A stretch of DNA of 64,000 bases, taken from positions 682,001 through 746,000 of the forward strand of contig NZ_BMCS01000001.1 in the NCBI RefSeq assembly GCF_014635305.1, in the 5' to 3' direction. Numbering within the stretch: position 1 is the stretch's first letter; each line of letters opens with the position of its first letter. This DNA is from Williamsia phyllosphaerae (GTDB lineage: Bacteria; Actinomycetota; Actinomycetes; Mycobacteriales; Mycobacteriaceae). The notes beneath the pieces are model-generated. The model saw nothing but the letters and a program-made list of their open reading frames with translations, did not search any database and was not told the origin of the DNA. Of the stretch, positions 42,785 through 50,584 are shown in pieces. The position numbers and the translations under genes are program-made.

Positions 42785-43639
42785 ATGGATGCCCGAGTCC
42801 CCTCCTGGGTCGAGTTGATGGGCCGTCAATCCGCGGCGGGGGCGTCGTTCCTCAGCGCCTCACTGCGGTTCACCGTCGCCGATGACGCAGCGCCGGTCGA
42901 TGACCGGTTCCGGTTCTGGCACGGTCCACAGAACCGGTGGCGGATCGAGTCGAGTGATGAGGTGGTCTACGTCCGAGGTCCCGACGCGACGGTGCTGCGG
43001 GGAAGCGACGGCCAGATGAGGCGCCAGGTGGCCGACATCGTTCTACCGCTCCTCGGGCAGGTCAATCCCCTCGACCTGCTGGGCTCGGAGTCGATGCTGA
43101 TGAAGATGAGTCAGGACGCGTACGTCGGCCCCGCGGCGTCGGTGCTTGTCGACGGGCGACAAGGGTGGTCGGTGCGGATCGGGACGAGCGACTCCGATGC
43201 GATGACGGTCGTACTCGATGACGAGACCGGGATGACGTCGCGGATGGAGTCCGCCGGACAGATCGCCGTCGCCGCGGTCTCCGACATCTCCGTCCACGAC
43301 GAACTCCCCGATTCGGTGTTCACCTGGGACGGCCCACTCGCCGACACCGACGACCCATCGCACCGTCGAGATCGTGACGCCGATCGCCACCGTGAGCGCG
43401 TCGACATCCTCACCGCGATCGACCGGGCTCTCGCTCGTCGAACCGAGGTGTTCGAGGTGGTCACCCGATCCGCCGAGCCTGCGGATGCCGTCGCCGCCGT
43501 GCGCCACTTACTGGACGTCGAACGGATGGGCGCGGAAGCTGTACTCGCGATGCAGCTTCGGCGATTCAGCGCTTCCGAGCGCGCGAAGATCACCGCCGAG
43601 CTCGACGAGCTGCATCGGGACCCGCCGCCTGTGGATTGA
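42785..43639 (+). CDS. Hypothetical protein with a GyrA-like C-terminal helical module
   Basis: A 284-residue soluble protein. Residues 1-190 form a mostly beta region (FRFWHGPQNRWRIESSDEVVYV, SVRIGTSDSDAMTVVLDDE) that I cannot name, with a possible LolA-like character. Residues about 205-278 read VDILTAIDRALARRTEVFEV, then VRHLLDVERMGAEAVLAMQL and RRFSASERAKITAELDELH. This parallels the end of the DNA gyrase A / ParC breakage-reunion domain, where QAxAILDMxLRRLTxLERxKI closes the coiled coil. The catalytic Tyr region is absent, so it is not a topoisomerase. ATG 42785 has TAGCGT 8 bases upstream. Confidence 0.78.
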   Translation: MDARVPSWVELMGRQSAAGASFLSASLRFTVADDAAPVDDRFRFWHGPQNRWRIESSDEVVYVRGPDATVLRGSDGQMRRQVADIVLPLLGQVNPLDLLGSESMLMKMSQDAYVGPAASVLVDGRQGWSVRIGTSDSDAMTVVLDDETGMTSRMESAGQIAVAAVSDISVHDELPDSVFTWDGPLADTDDPSHRRDRDADRHRERVDILTAIDRALARRTEVFEVVTRSAEPADAVAAVRHLLDVERMGAEAVLAMQLRRFSASERAKITAELDELHRDPPPVD

Positions 43640-43702
43640 TCCTGAACTGTGGACAACTCCCGAATCTAGCTCTGGCGCAGTCTTTTTGTCATACGTGACC
43701 GA

Positions 43703-43708
43703 TAGTGT
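43703..43708 (+). promoter_or_regulatory. -10 hexamer (TAGTGT) for the DUF222-HNH gene
   Basis: TAGTGT ends 6 bases before ATG 43715 in an unusually AT-rich stretch, fitting a leaderless transcript. Confidence 0.45.
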
Positions 43709-43714
43709 GGGGTC

Positions 43715-45121
43715 ATGTTCGCGGGGGTGGATGTCAGCATGGTCGACGACCAGTTGGCGTCGTCGTGTGCCTCCGACGCGGTGCTCCTCCTCCAGGAAGC
43801 GGAGCGTTCTGAATTTCGTTGTGCAGCAGCGAAAGTGTTCGCCGCTCGTCGGCTGTTCGAACTGAGGCGCAGTGAGATCGCGATGCAGCGCCACGGCGCG
43901 GTGTTCGGCCACATCGGCGACAAGGGCGCCACCATCGAGGTCGCGACCGCGTTGAAGGTCTCGACCGGTGTCGCGTCGGCGTGGATCGAGCTGGCGCTGC
44001 AACTCGATCGGTTGCCGGACCTACGGGCCGCGTTCTACCGCGGCGACCTCGACCTCACTCGGGTCCGCACGATCGCCGACACCACCGCCCATCTCGACGA
44101 CCTGCCACGCAAGCTCATGGAGTCGGCCGGGCTGACCATGGCAGAACAGGCCATGTCGACACGCGAGATGCGCGATCGACTCGACTCCCTGCTGATCGAG
44201 ATCGACCCGGAACTGGCCGCAGCAGAACGCACGGACTTCGAGCGGCACCAGAACGTGAAGATCCGCCCCGATCGGCATGGCCACTCAACGATCGACGGCT
44301 GCGTCCCCGCTGATCTCGGTGCAGAGCTCGAAGCCGCCATCACCGGGCTCACCAACCGACTGTGCGACGCCGATCCCCGCACACCGGGGCAGCGTCGGGT
44401 CGCCGCGGTGCGGGCGATGACCCGCCGTCAGGACTCGCTGGCATGCCACTGCGGGCGCGACCAGTGCCCCGATGCCACCGCATCCGGCGACACCACCGAA
44501 CCGTGCACCGACCTCCTGCCGGGCACCCCGCAGGTGATGGTCCACGTCGATGCCGCAACCCTGGCCGGCCTGACCGGCGCGATGGTTCCCTACATCGAGG
44601 GCCAGGGACCGATCGATCCCGACTACGCCCGCCTCCTCGCCACCGACGCGACATGGCAGGGACTGTTCGACGACGCCACCGCCCCTACCCGCACCACCGA
44701 TGCCTGCGCGACCGGGTTCCGGCGCGGAAAGACCCGCGCCGCCGGGATCATCCGCGATGGCTTCGACACCAACGATGGCCATCACCCGCCGCCCGGGCCA
44801 CCGGCAGCAGCATTGAGATACCAACCATCACAATCGATGCGGGAGTGGATCATCTGGGCTGACGGCACCTGCCGATTCGTCGGCTGCGATCACCCCGGCC
44901 AGACCTGCGACATCGACCACACCATCCCCTTCGATCACACCAACCCGTCCGCGGGTGGCTGGACCGTGCGGATCAACCTGGGTCTTCTGTGCCGACTGCA
45001 CCACCACGCCAAGACAACTGGACTGTGGCGAGCCGTCATGCACGACGACCGATCGATCACCTGGACCAACACCACCACCGGCGAACAATTCACCACCTAC
45101 CCGCGCCACCTCGAGAGCTGA
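43715..45121 (+). CDS. DUF222 / HNH endonuclease-domain protein (13E12 type)
   Basis: A 468-residue protein. The DUF222 region spans about residues 20-330; the C-terminal HNH nuclease fold reads CRFVGCDHPGQTCDIDHT followed by LLCRLHHHAKT, with the Cys pairs and His/Asn residues of an intact site. It belongs to the multi-copy 13E12 family of mycobacteria and relatives; some copies are phage attachment targets. No flanking inverted repeats or duplications were found, so mobility is not shown. ATG 43715 has a matching -10 hexamer. Confidence 0.9.
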   Translation: MFAGVDVSMVDDQLASSCASDAVLLLQEAERSEFRCAAAKVFAARRLFELRRSEIAMQRHGAVFGHIGDKGATIEVATALKVSTGVASAWIELALQLDRLPDLRAAFYRGDLDLTRVRTIADTTAHLDDLPRKLMESAGLTMAEQAMSTREMRDRLDSLLIEIDPELAAAERTDFERHQNVKIRPDRHGHSTIDGCVPADLGAELEAAITGLTNRLCDADPRTPGQRRVAAVRAMTRRQDSLACHCGRDQCPDATASGDTTEPCTDLLPGTPQVMVHVDAATLAGLTGAMVPYIEGQGPIDPDYARLLATDATWQGLFDDATAPTRTTDACATGFRRGKTRAAGIIRDGFDTNDGHHPPPGPPAAALRYQPSQSMREWIIWADGTCRFVGCDHPGQTCDIDHTIPFDHTNPSAGGWTVRINLGLLCRLHHHAKTTGLWRAVMHDDRSITWTNTTTGEQFTTYPRHLES

Positions 45122-45139
45122 GCGATCGGGTGGTGGGGG

Positions 45140-45868
45140 TCAGGGTCCAAGCCAGGTGTCCCATTCCGATTCCCGGATGCACGCCTCGACACCGGCCAGG
45201 ATCGCGGGGTGGTCGCGGTAAGTGCGGCGCGCCACGCCCACTGTGGGGACGATCTCGTCGTGACTGTGTTGCGCTCCGTCGGACGGGAATCGCTGATCAG
45301 GATCGAACACCGACGCCCAGCGCAGACCGACGTCGGCGAGCGTCGCGTCCACGGTGAGCAGCTCCCGCAGCGACGCGTCGACGTCCGGCGACGACGACGC
45401 GTCGAGGTGGGCAGCCAGCGGCGTGACCCCGAACGCCCGGACCGCGAGCGACGGCGGCCCGTCCGGGACGCGAAGACCACCGGCACAGATGGATTCCCAC
45501 ACGGTGGAGGCGATGAGGGCGAACGTGACCAGGTCGCCCTCGAGTGTCGCGGTGGGTTGACCAATGTTCTCGAAGACGAGGTTGCTGTCGGTGAGTACTC
45601 GGAGGAGCCCTTCGACATCTCGGTCGGTCGGATCCTGATCGCCGATGAACGATCCCACCCGTGCCGCGTCGACGAAGTACTCCACGACCCGGTCGGACGC
45701 CGCGTCCTCCTCGATCAGGTCGATCGTGCCGTACCGGTCGTAGGTGCCGTGGATCCCGACCGACGTCGGGACGTCGGCACCCTTCGAGCGGCGCAGGATG
45801 ACCGCGGTGGCACGCGCCGAGGACAGGCTCAGGCCGGTGATCATGCAGTTGGTGTCGAAGAACCCCAT
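45140..45868 (-). CDS. Hypothetical protein
   Basis: A 242-residue soluble protein that I do not recognise. It opens with MGFFDTNCMITGLSLSSARA and contains alternating strands and helices (TVWESICAGGLRVP, VDATLADVGLRWASVFDPDQ). No signal peptide or catalytic motif is visible. It starts 6 bases after the deacetylase stop, so the two are co-transcribed. The opening resembles that of proteins found as immunity- or toxin-associated hypotheticals, but that is only an impression. Confidence 0.7.
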   Translation of the reverse strand: MGFFDTNCMITGLSLSSARATAVILRRSKGADVPTSVGIHGTYDRYGTIDLIEEDAASDRVVEYFVDAARVGSFIGDQDPTDRDVEGLLRVLTDSNLVFENIGQPTATLEGDLVTFALIASTVWESICAGGLRVPDGPPSLAVRAFGVTPLAAHLDASSSPDVDASLRELLTVDATLADVGLRWASVFDPDQRFPSDGAQHSHDEIVPTVGVARRTYRDHPAILAGVEACIRESEWDTWLGP

Positions 45869-45874
45869 GTCGCC

Positions 45875-46768
45875 TCAGACGGACTTCGGCGCAGGAAACA
45901 GACCTCGGTAATGCTCGGCGATGTCGCCGGCGGTGGTGAACCAGACGCCGTCGGCGTTGGCCGTCATGTGTTCCAGGGCGGCCCGGAACCGACGCAGCCG
46001 GTAGGGCTGGCCGGTGAGGAACGTGTGCACCGAGATCGCCAGCACCACCGGTTGCTGCCGCGAGTTCTCCTTCAGTTCGTCGAAGGAATCGACGATCATG
46101 GCCTCGAATTCCGTTGCCGTGCCGTGGTGGTGGACGAACACCGGCAGGTCGTTGACCTCGTGGGGATACGGGACGCTGAGCAATGGCCCGCCTTTGGTCG
46201 TCAGCCAGACGGGTTGATCGTCGATCGGCCAGTCCAGCGTGTAGGAGAACCCGCGCGCGGCGAGCAGGTCCTCGGTGACCCGACTCGGGTTCGCCCCCGG
46301 ACTCATCCACCCCCGCGGCGCGCTGCCCTCGTGACGTTCGATGGCGCGATACACCTCGTCGATGGCTCGGCGCTCGTCCTCGGGGTCCAGCTGGTTCGGC
46401 TGCACCGAGTTCGTCCGACCGTGCGCGACGACGTCGGCGTCGAGCGCCCGGAACGCCGCGATGAGATCGGGCGCGTGGTCATAGACCTCGGTGTTCACCA
46501 GCAGCGTCGGCCGGATACCCACCCGCTCCAACGTCTCCGCGACGCGGAACCCACCGACACGGTTGCCGTACTCACGCCATCCCCAGTTGTAGGTGTCGGG
46601 TTGGTCCATCCCAGGGGTGTAGCCGAGGCCGGTGGGGCCGTCGTCGTAGGCGAAGTGCTCGCAGTTGACCGCGACATACACCGCCAACCGGGCATCGTGC
46701 GGCCAGGAGAACTGCGGACGCGAGGTGATCGCCGAGTGAACGAACCGGCCGGGTGTCGGGAGCGCCAT
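45875..46768 (-). CDS. Polysaccharide deacetylase (NodB/PuuE-like)
   Basis: A 297-residue metal-dependent NodB-fold hydrolase. The N-terminal RLAVYVAVNCEHFAYDDGPTG takes the place of the usual DD motif and carries a Glu-His pair; the second His motif is in ADVVAHGRTNS, and the late His in VLAISVHTFLTGQ is as in the PuuE/allantoinase-like group. It may deacetylate or cleave a C-N bond in a purine-related compound rather than a sugar. ATG 46768 follows GGGGA; in-frame ATG codons at 46777 and 46780 are alternatives. Divergent from the GlfT2-type gene. Confidence 0.86.
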   Translation of the reverse strand: MALPTPGRFVHSAITSRPQFSWPHDARLAVYVAVNCEHFAYDDGPTGLGYTPGMDQPDTYNWGWREYGNRVGGFRVAETLERVGIRPTLLVNTEVYDHAPDLIAAFRALDADVVAHGRTNSVQPNQLDPEDERRAIDEVYRAIERHEGSAPRGWMSPGANPSRVTEDLLAARGFSYTLDWPIDDQPVWLTTKGGPLLSVPYPHEVNDLPVFVHHHGTATEFEAMIVDSFDELKENSRQQPVVLAISVHTFLTGQPYRLRRFRAALEHMTANADGVWFTTAGDIAEHYRGLFPAPKSV

Positions 46769-46789
46769 GATCCCCATCATGCAGGGCGA

Positions 46790-46795
46790 TACCCT
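46790..46795 (+). promoter_or_regulatory. -10 hexamer (TACCCT) for the GlfT2-type gene
   Basis: TACCCT ends 6 bases before GTG 46802 in the 33-base divergent gap, fitting a leaderless transcript. Confidence 0.45.
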
Positions 46796-46801
46796 GCGAC
46801 G

Positions 46802-48652
46802 GTGACTTCTCCAGACACGACCACCGCAGAGACGACGACCGCGGTCAGATCGGACCGACGCGTCGTCGCCCGCGGACTGTTCGCCGGGACCACACCGGTC
46901 GCCAACGAGGCGCTCTACGCCGTGGTGCACCGCGGTAGCGCGGGACGCACGCGTTCGGAGCTGCACCTCGACCGGGGCGCCCGGGCGGATATGAACACGT
47001 TCTTCGGCCGCTTCCCGGCCAGTTACTGGCAGCGGTGGACCACGGCGACCGCAGTCACGATCACCGTGCGCGTGGAGGCCTCGGCGCGTGCCCGGGTCGT
47101 GGTGATGGCGTCCGACATCGGTGGTCACCAGCGCATCGTCGACGCGGTCGACGTCCACGGGACCGAGACGGTGTCGCTGACCGCCCCACTCGCCGCGTTC
47201 GCCGACGGCGGAGCCCTCTGGCCGGCGTTCGAGGCCGTCGACGGCACGGCGCTGATCGCCGGCGTCGAGTGGTCGGTCGAGACCACCGCAGCACCCCGCC
47301 CGATATCGATCGCCATCTGCACGCACAACCGTGTGCCGCAGTGCGCCGAGACGGTCGCGGCCCTGGCCTCGGACCCCGTCGCGCTCGCCGACGTCGAGTC
47401 GGTCTGGGTGGTCGACCAGGGTGACTCCCCCGTCGAGGGACATCCGCTGTTCGAACGGGTCCGGCCCGAGCTCGGCGACAAGCTTCACTACCTGCGCCAG
47501 GCCAACCTCGGAGGTGCGGGCGGATTCAGCCGCGGCCTGTACGAGGCCGCCCAGCGCTCCCCGCACGGGGACGTGATCCTCATGGACGACGACATCCTGT
47601 GCGAACCGGAAACCGTCCTGCGACTCGGCGCCTTCGCCTCCATGACCGCCACCACCTCCATCGTCGGTGCGCAGATGCTGTTCCTGCACAACCCGACCTA
47701 CCTGCTCGCCTCGGCCGAGAAGGTGGACCTGGTGACGCTGCGTCGAGGCGTGACCGACGACAAGTTCGTGCAGCAGAACAAGAACATGCTCAAGAAGATC
47801 CCCGACCGTCGCGTGGAGGCCACCTACAACGGCTGGTGGACGTGCCTCATCCCGGCCGAGGTGCTCGCACGGGTCGGGATGCCGCTACCGCTGTTCTTCC
47901 AGTGGGACGACGTCGAATACGGGCTACGCGCCGCGCGTGCGGGTGTCCCGACGATCACGCTGCCCGGCGCCGGGGTGTGGCACGCCGACTTCTACTGGAA
48001 GGACGTCGACGGGTTCGGGCACTACTTCGCCACCCGCAACGGCCTCATCACCGCGGCGCTGCAGCCCGGTTTCGCCCCCGACGCCGTCGCCAAGGAGATG
48101 GGGCGAGCCATCACCCAGTCCATCGTGAGCATGCAGTACGGGTTGGCGCACACCCAGTTACGCGCGCTCGAGGACTTCCTGTCCGGCCCGTCGATCCTCG
48201 ACGACGGAGGTGCCGCCGCACTGCGCGACATCAACGCCGAACGCCGCCGCTTCGCCGACACCGTCGTGGTGCCGATGACCTCGGTGCCCACCTCGGTCCC
48301 GATCCGGCGGGCCGCACCACCGCCGAAGCCCGGGTGGGAGAACGCCGTGCTGGCCAAACGCGCACTCGCCCATGCCCGTGGGCGACTCATCGGCGGCCCG
48401 GTCGCGATCTCCTACGAGGACGCGAAATGGTGGCACGTCGGCCAGTTCGACCACGTCTTCGTCACCGACGCCTCCCAGCACGGTTGCCGCGAACGTCGCC
48501 ACCAGCGCGACCTGGCCCGGGAGATGTCAGAACGACTCGTCCGGATCACGCTGCGGTTCCGCCGTGAGGCGCCCGCGGTCGCCGACGACTACCGGTCGGC
48601 GATGCCGCAGCTCACCAGCGTCGAGAACTGGGCTCGCCTGTACGGGATCTGA
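46802..48652 (+). CDS. glfT2: GlfT2-type UDP-galactofuranosyltransferase
   Basis: A 616-residue GT-A transferase, near the length of mycobacterial GlfT2 (637), which polymerises the galactan of the arabinogalactan cell wall on the inner leaflet. An N-terminal beta-sandwich domain (about 1-160) precedes the GT core: SIAICTHNRVPQ, the metal-binding DDD at 262-264 (LMDDDILCEP), the catalytic WDD at 368-370 (FFQWDDVEYG) and His394 in GVWHADFYWK, then a helical C-terminal domain with KWWHVGQFDHVFVTDA. It is not beside glf, ubiA or other arabinogalactan genes in this window, so it could be a second copy. Stop lies 4 bases from the convergent monooxygenase. Confidence 0.9.
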   Translation: MTSPDTTTAETTTAVRSDRRVVARGLFAGTTPVANEALYAVVHRGSAGRTRSELHLDRGARADMNTFFGRFPASYWQRWTTATAVTITVRVEASARARVVVMASDIGGHQRIVDAVDVHGTETVSLTAPLAAFADGGALWPAFEAVDGTALIAGVEWSVETTAAPRPISIAICTHNRVPQCAETVAALASDPVALADVESVWVVDQGDSPVEGHPLFERVRPELGDKLHYLRQANLGGAGGFSRGLYEAAQRSPHGDVILMDDDILCEPETVLRLGAFASMTATTSIVGAQMLFLHNPTYLLASAEKVDLVTLRRGVTDDKFVQQNKNMLKKIPDRRVEATYNGWWTCLIPAEVLARVGMPLPLFFQWDDVEYGLRAARAGVPTITLPGAGVWHADFYWKDVDGFGHYFATRNGLITAALQPGFAPDAVAKEMGRAITQSIVSMQYGLAHTQLRALEDFLSGPSILDDGGAAALRDINAERRRFADTVVVPMTSVPTSVPIRRAAPPPKPGWENAVLAKRALAHARGRLIGGPVAISYEDAKWWHVGQFDHVFVTDASQHGCRERRHQRDLAREMSERLVRITLRFRREAPAVADDYRSAMPQLTSVENWARLYGI

Positions 48653-48656
48653 GTTC

Positions 48657-49952
48657 TCAGCGGGTGAGTGCGTTCTCCCGCACGATCGCCTCGACGATCT
48701 CACCGCTGCGCACGGCGATGTTCGACAACAGCGACGACGTCAGGCCGTGCGTGTGCTCGGTTCCGCCCTGCAGGTAGATCGCACCGGGGATCTCGCGCGT
48801 GGTCTGCAGCCTGTAGTCCCGGTCGACGCCGGGGGCCAGTCCGTCGGCGACCAGGTCACCGACGATTTCGTCCAACGGCATCGGGGTGAACCCGGTCGCG
48901 TAGATGACCGCGTCGCACTCGAGCACCTCGGAGGTGCGCGTCGGGTGATGGTCCACCGTCACCCGCACACCCGATCCGGTGTCCTCGGCGTCGCTGATGC
49001 CCGACGCACCGTGGAAGAACAGGCGACGCTTCCCGGAGACCCGCTCGGCGTACTCCCGCGTGTAGAGCTCCTCGATGAGGGGCAGGTCGACGCAGGAGTA
49101 GTTGGTCGAGCGGTGGTAGTCGAGCAGCCGACGACGTACCGGCTCATCGGCCGCGTAGAAGTCGTCGACCGCGATCGGGTCGAAAACACGGTTGGCGTAC
49201 GGACTGTCGTCGGCCGGACTGTAGCCGTACTTCGCGAACACCCCGTGCACCTCGGCGTCGGGATAGGTGCCGTGCAGGTGGTCGGCGACCTCGGCCGCAC
49301 TCTGTCCGGCACCGACGACGACGAACCGGCGGTGCGTGAGCTCCGGCAGCTCACCGAGCTTGGTCAGCAGCTGATGGTTGTGGAACTGCCGCACGGATTC
49401 GTCGACACCGTCGGGCAGCTGGGCGTGCAGACCGCCGGCCAGGACGACCGATCGTGTGTGCAGCGTCGCGCGGTCGGTCCCGTTCACCAGATCCACCGCG
49501 AGATGATCGCCCTCGTCACGCACGGCGACCGCGCGGGTGCCGTAGTGCACGGTGGCCTCGACCGTCGCCGCCGCCCAGGACAGGTAGTCGTGGAACTCCA
49601 GGCGGGTGGGGAAGAACGTCTGGTGGTTGATGAACTCGGTCAGACGTCCGCGCTCGGTCAGATAGCTCAGGAAGCTGTACCGGCTGCGCACGTTGCGCTG
49701 CGTGGCCAGGTCCTTGAGGAAGGAGATCTGCATGGTCGTCCCGGGGATCAACATGCCGGTGTGCCAACCGAATTGCTCCTGCGACTCCACGAACTCCGCG
49801 GAGATGGCGCGGGAGTCGGGGTGCTCGGCGTTGTATTCCTCGATCGCGATGGCCAGGCCGAGATTCGACGGTCCGAAACCGACGCCGACGACGTCGAGGA
49901 CGTCTCCGCCACCGGAGCGCGCGGACAGGACGTCGTTCAACACCAACGACAT
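48657..49952 (-). CDS. L-ornithine N5-monooxygenase (siderophore)
   Basis: FAD- and NADPH-dependent hydroxylase of 431 residues that makes N5-hydroxyornithine, the hydroxamate precursor. The FAD motif is VGVGFGPSNLGLAIA, the substrate/flavin segment FGWHTGMLIPGTTMQISFLKD, the NADPH motif VVVGAGQSAAEVADHL and the ATGF motif VIYATGFTP. All are as in PvdA/SidA enzymes. The ATG at 49952 overlaps the panD stop by one base (TGATG), so the two are translationally coupled. The neighbouring NRPS has a hydroxyornithine-coded A domain, fixing its role. Lysine N6-hydroxylase (MbtG type) is the alternative. Confidence 0.94.
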   Translation of the reverse strand: MSLVLNDVLSARSGGGDVLDVVGVGFGPSNLGLAIAIEEYNAEHPDSRAISAEFVESQEQFGWHTGMLIPGTTMQISFLKDLATQRNVRSRYSFLSYLTERGRLTEFINHQTFFPTRLEFHDYLSWAAATVEATVHYGTRAVAVRDEGDHLAVDLVNGTDRATLHTRSVVLAGGLHAQLPDGVDESVRQFHNHQLLTKLGELPELTHRRFVVVGAGQSAAEVADHLHGTYPDAEVHGVFAKYGYSPADDSPYANRVFDPIAVDDFYAADEPVRRRLLDYHRSTNYSCVDLPLIEELYTREYAERVSGKRRLFFHGASGISDAEDTGSGVRVTVDHHPTRTSEVLECDAVIYATGFTPMPLDEIVGDLVADGLAPGVDRDYRLQTTREIPGAIYLQGGTEHTHGLTSSLLSNIAVRSGEIVEAIVRENALTR

Positions 49953-50359
49953 CAGGCGCTCGCCCACTGATCGACCGCGCCGGGGACCGGCTGCGACGGA
50001 TCGTTGCCCAGCGCGACGATCCGGTTGGCGGAATCGACGTGCACCACGCGCGGCTCGTGGCCGACGAGTTCGGATTCCTCGACCTCACGGAACGACATGA
50101 TGATCACGAGATCGCCCGGTCCCACGAGATGGGCTGCGGCGCCGTTGATCCCGATGACACCCGATCCGGCCGCACCGGCGATGACGTAGGTGGACAACCG
50201 CGCACCGTTGGTGATGTCGACGACCTGGACCTGCTCGCCGTCGAGGATGTCGGCGGCCAGCATGAGGTCGTGGTCGATGGTGATCGACCCGACATAGTGC
50301 AGGTCGGCCTGGGTCACCGTGGCCCGGTGCACCTTGCCACCCAACATTGTTCGCCGCAT
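49952..50359 (-). CDS. panD: Aspartate 1-decarboxylase in a siderophore operon
   Basis: Pyruvoyl enzyme of 135 residues that decarboxylates aspartate to beta-alanine. The self-cleavage site Gly24-Ser25 ([10 protein letters not shown]) is intact, and the start [20 protein letters not shown] matches the family. It is not next to panC but is coupled (TGATG) to ornithine N5-monooxygenase and preceded by an iron box, so its likely job is to supply beta-alanine to the siderophore NRPS rather than only to pantothenate. Whether the genome has another panD beside panC cannot be seen. Confidence 0.94.
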   Translation of the reverse strand: MRRTMLGGKVHRATVTQADLHYVGSITIDHDLMLAADILDGEQVQVVDITNGARLSTYVIAGAAGSGVIGINGAAAHLVGPGDLVIIMSFREVEESELVGHEPRVVHVDSANRIVALGNDPSQPVPGAVDQWASA

Positions 50360-50412
50360 CGACTGGCACTCCGCTCTGTTCGGGGTCGTCCGCGGTGAGC
50401 GGACGGGGTAAC

Positions 50413-50431
50413 AAAGCGTAGGCTAACCTAC
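50413..50431 (-). promoter_or_regulatory. IdeR/DmdR iron box upstream of panD
   Basis: AAAGCGTAGGCTAACCTAC matches the IdeR consensus TTAGGTTAGGCTAACCTAA at 14 of 19 positions, including the core TAGGCTAACCTA. It lies 54 bases upstream of panD. Repression by Fe(II)-IdeR is inferred. Confidence 0.65.
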
Positions 50432-50561
50432 TTAGAACGGGTCGACAACCATGTGGTGATGCAGCCCACGCCGTTCGCCGACGCGAAACCAACTGTGCAA
50501 CCCCACTTTTCGACGACTGCAGGGCCGACACCTGATGAGGAACGGGGTCGCGAACTCGAGC

Positions 50562-50580
50562 TGAGGTAATGCTACCCTAA
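50562..50580 (+). promoter_or_regulatory. IdeR/DmdR iron box over the binding-protein promoter
   Basis: TGAGGTAATGCTACCCTAA matches the same consensus at 15 of 19 positions and overlaps the -10 hexamer, a position that would block RNA polymerase. Confidence 0.65.
50573..50578 (+). promoter_or_regulatory. -10 hexamer (TACCCT) for the siderophore-binding protein
   Basis: TACCCT ends 6 bases before ATG 50585 and lies inside the iron box. This supports the first of three closely spaced ATG codons as a leaderless start. Confidence 0.45.
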
Positions 50581-50584
50581 CGCA

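Noticed and set aside
43715..45121. DUF222-HNH gene as a mobile element or insertion sequence
   Set aside because: No terminal inverted repeats, target duplication, transposase or integrase was seen. Composition is like the neighbours.
45209..48652. Very long plus-strand open frame (over 1,100 codons) running through two minus-strand genes into the GlfT2-type gene
   Set aside because: Only the part from GTG 46802 has protein-like sequence. Upstream it is the antisense of the deacetylase and hypothetical genes, an open frame caused by high GC.
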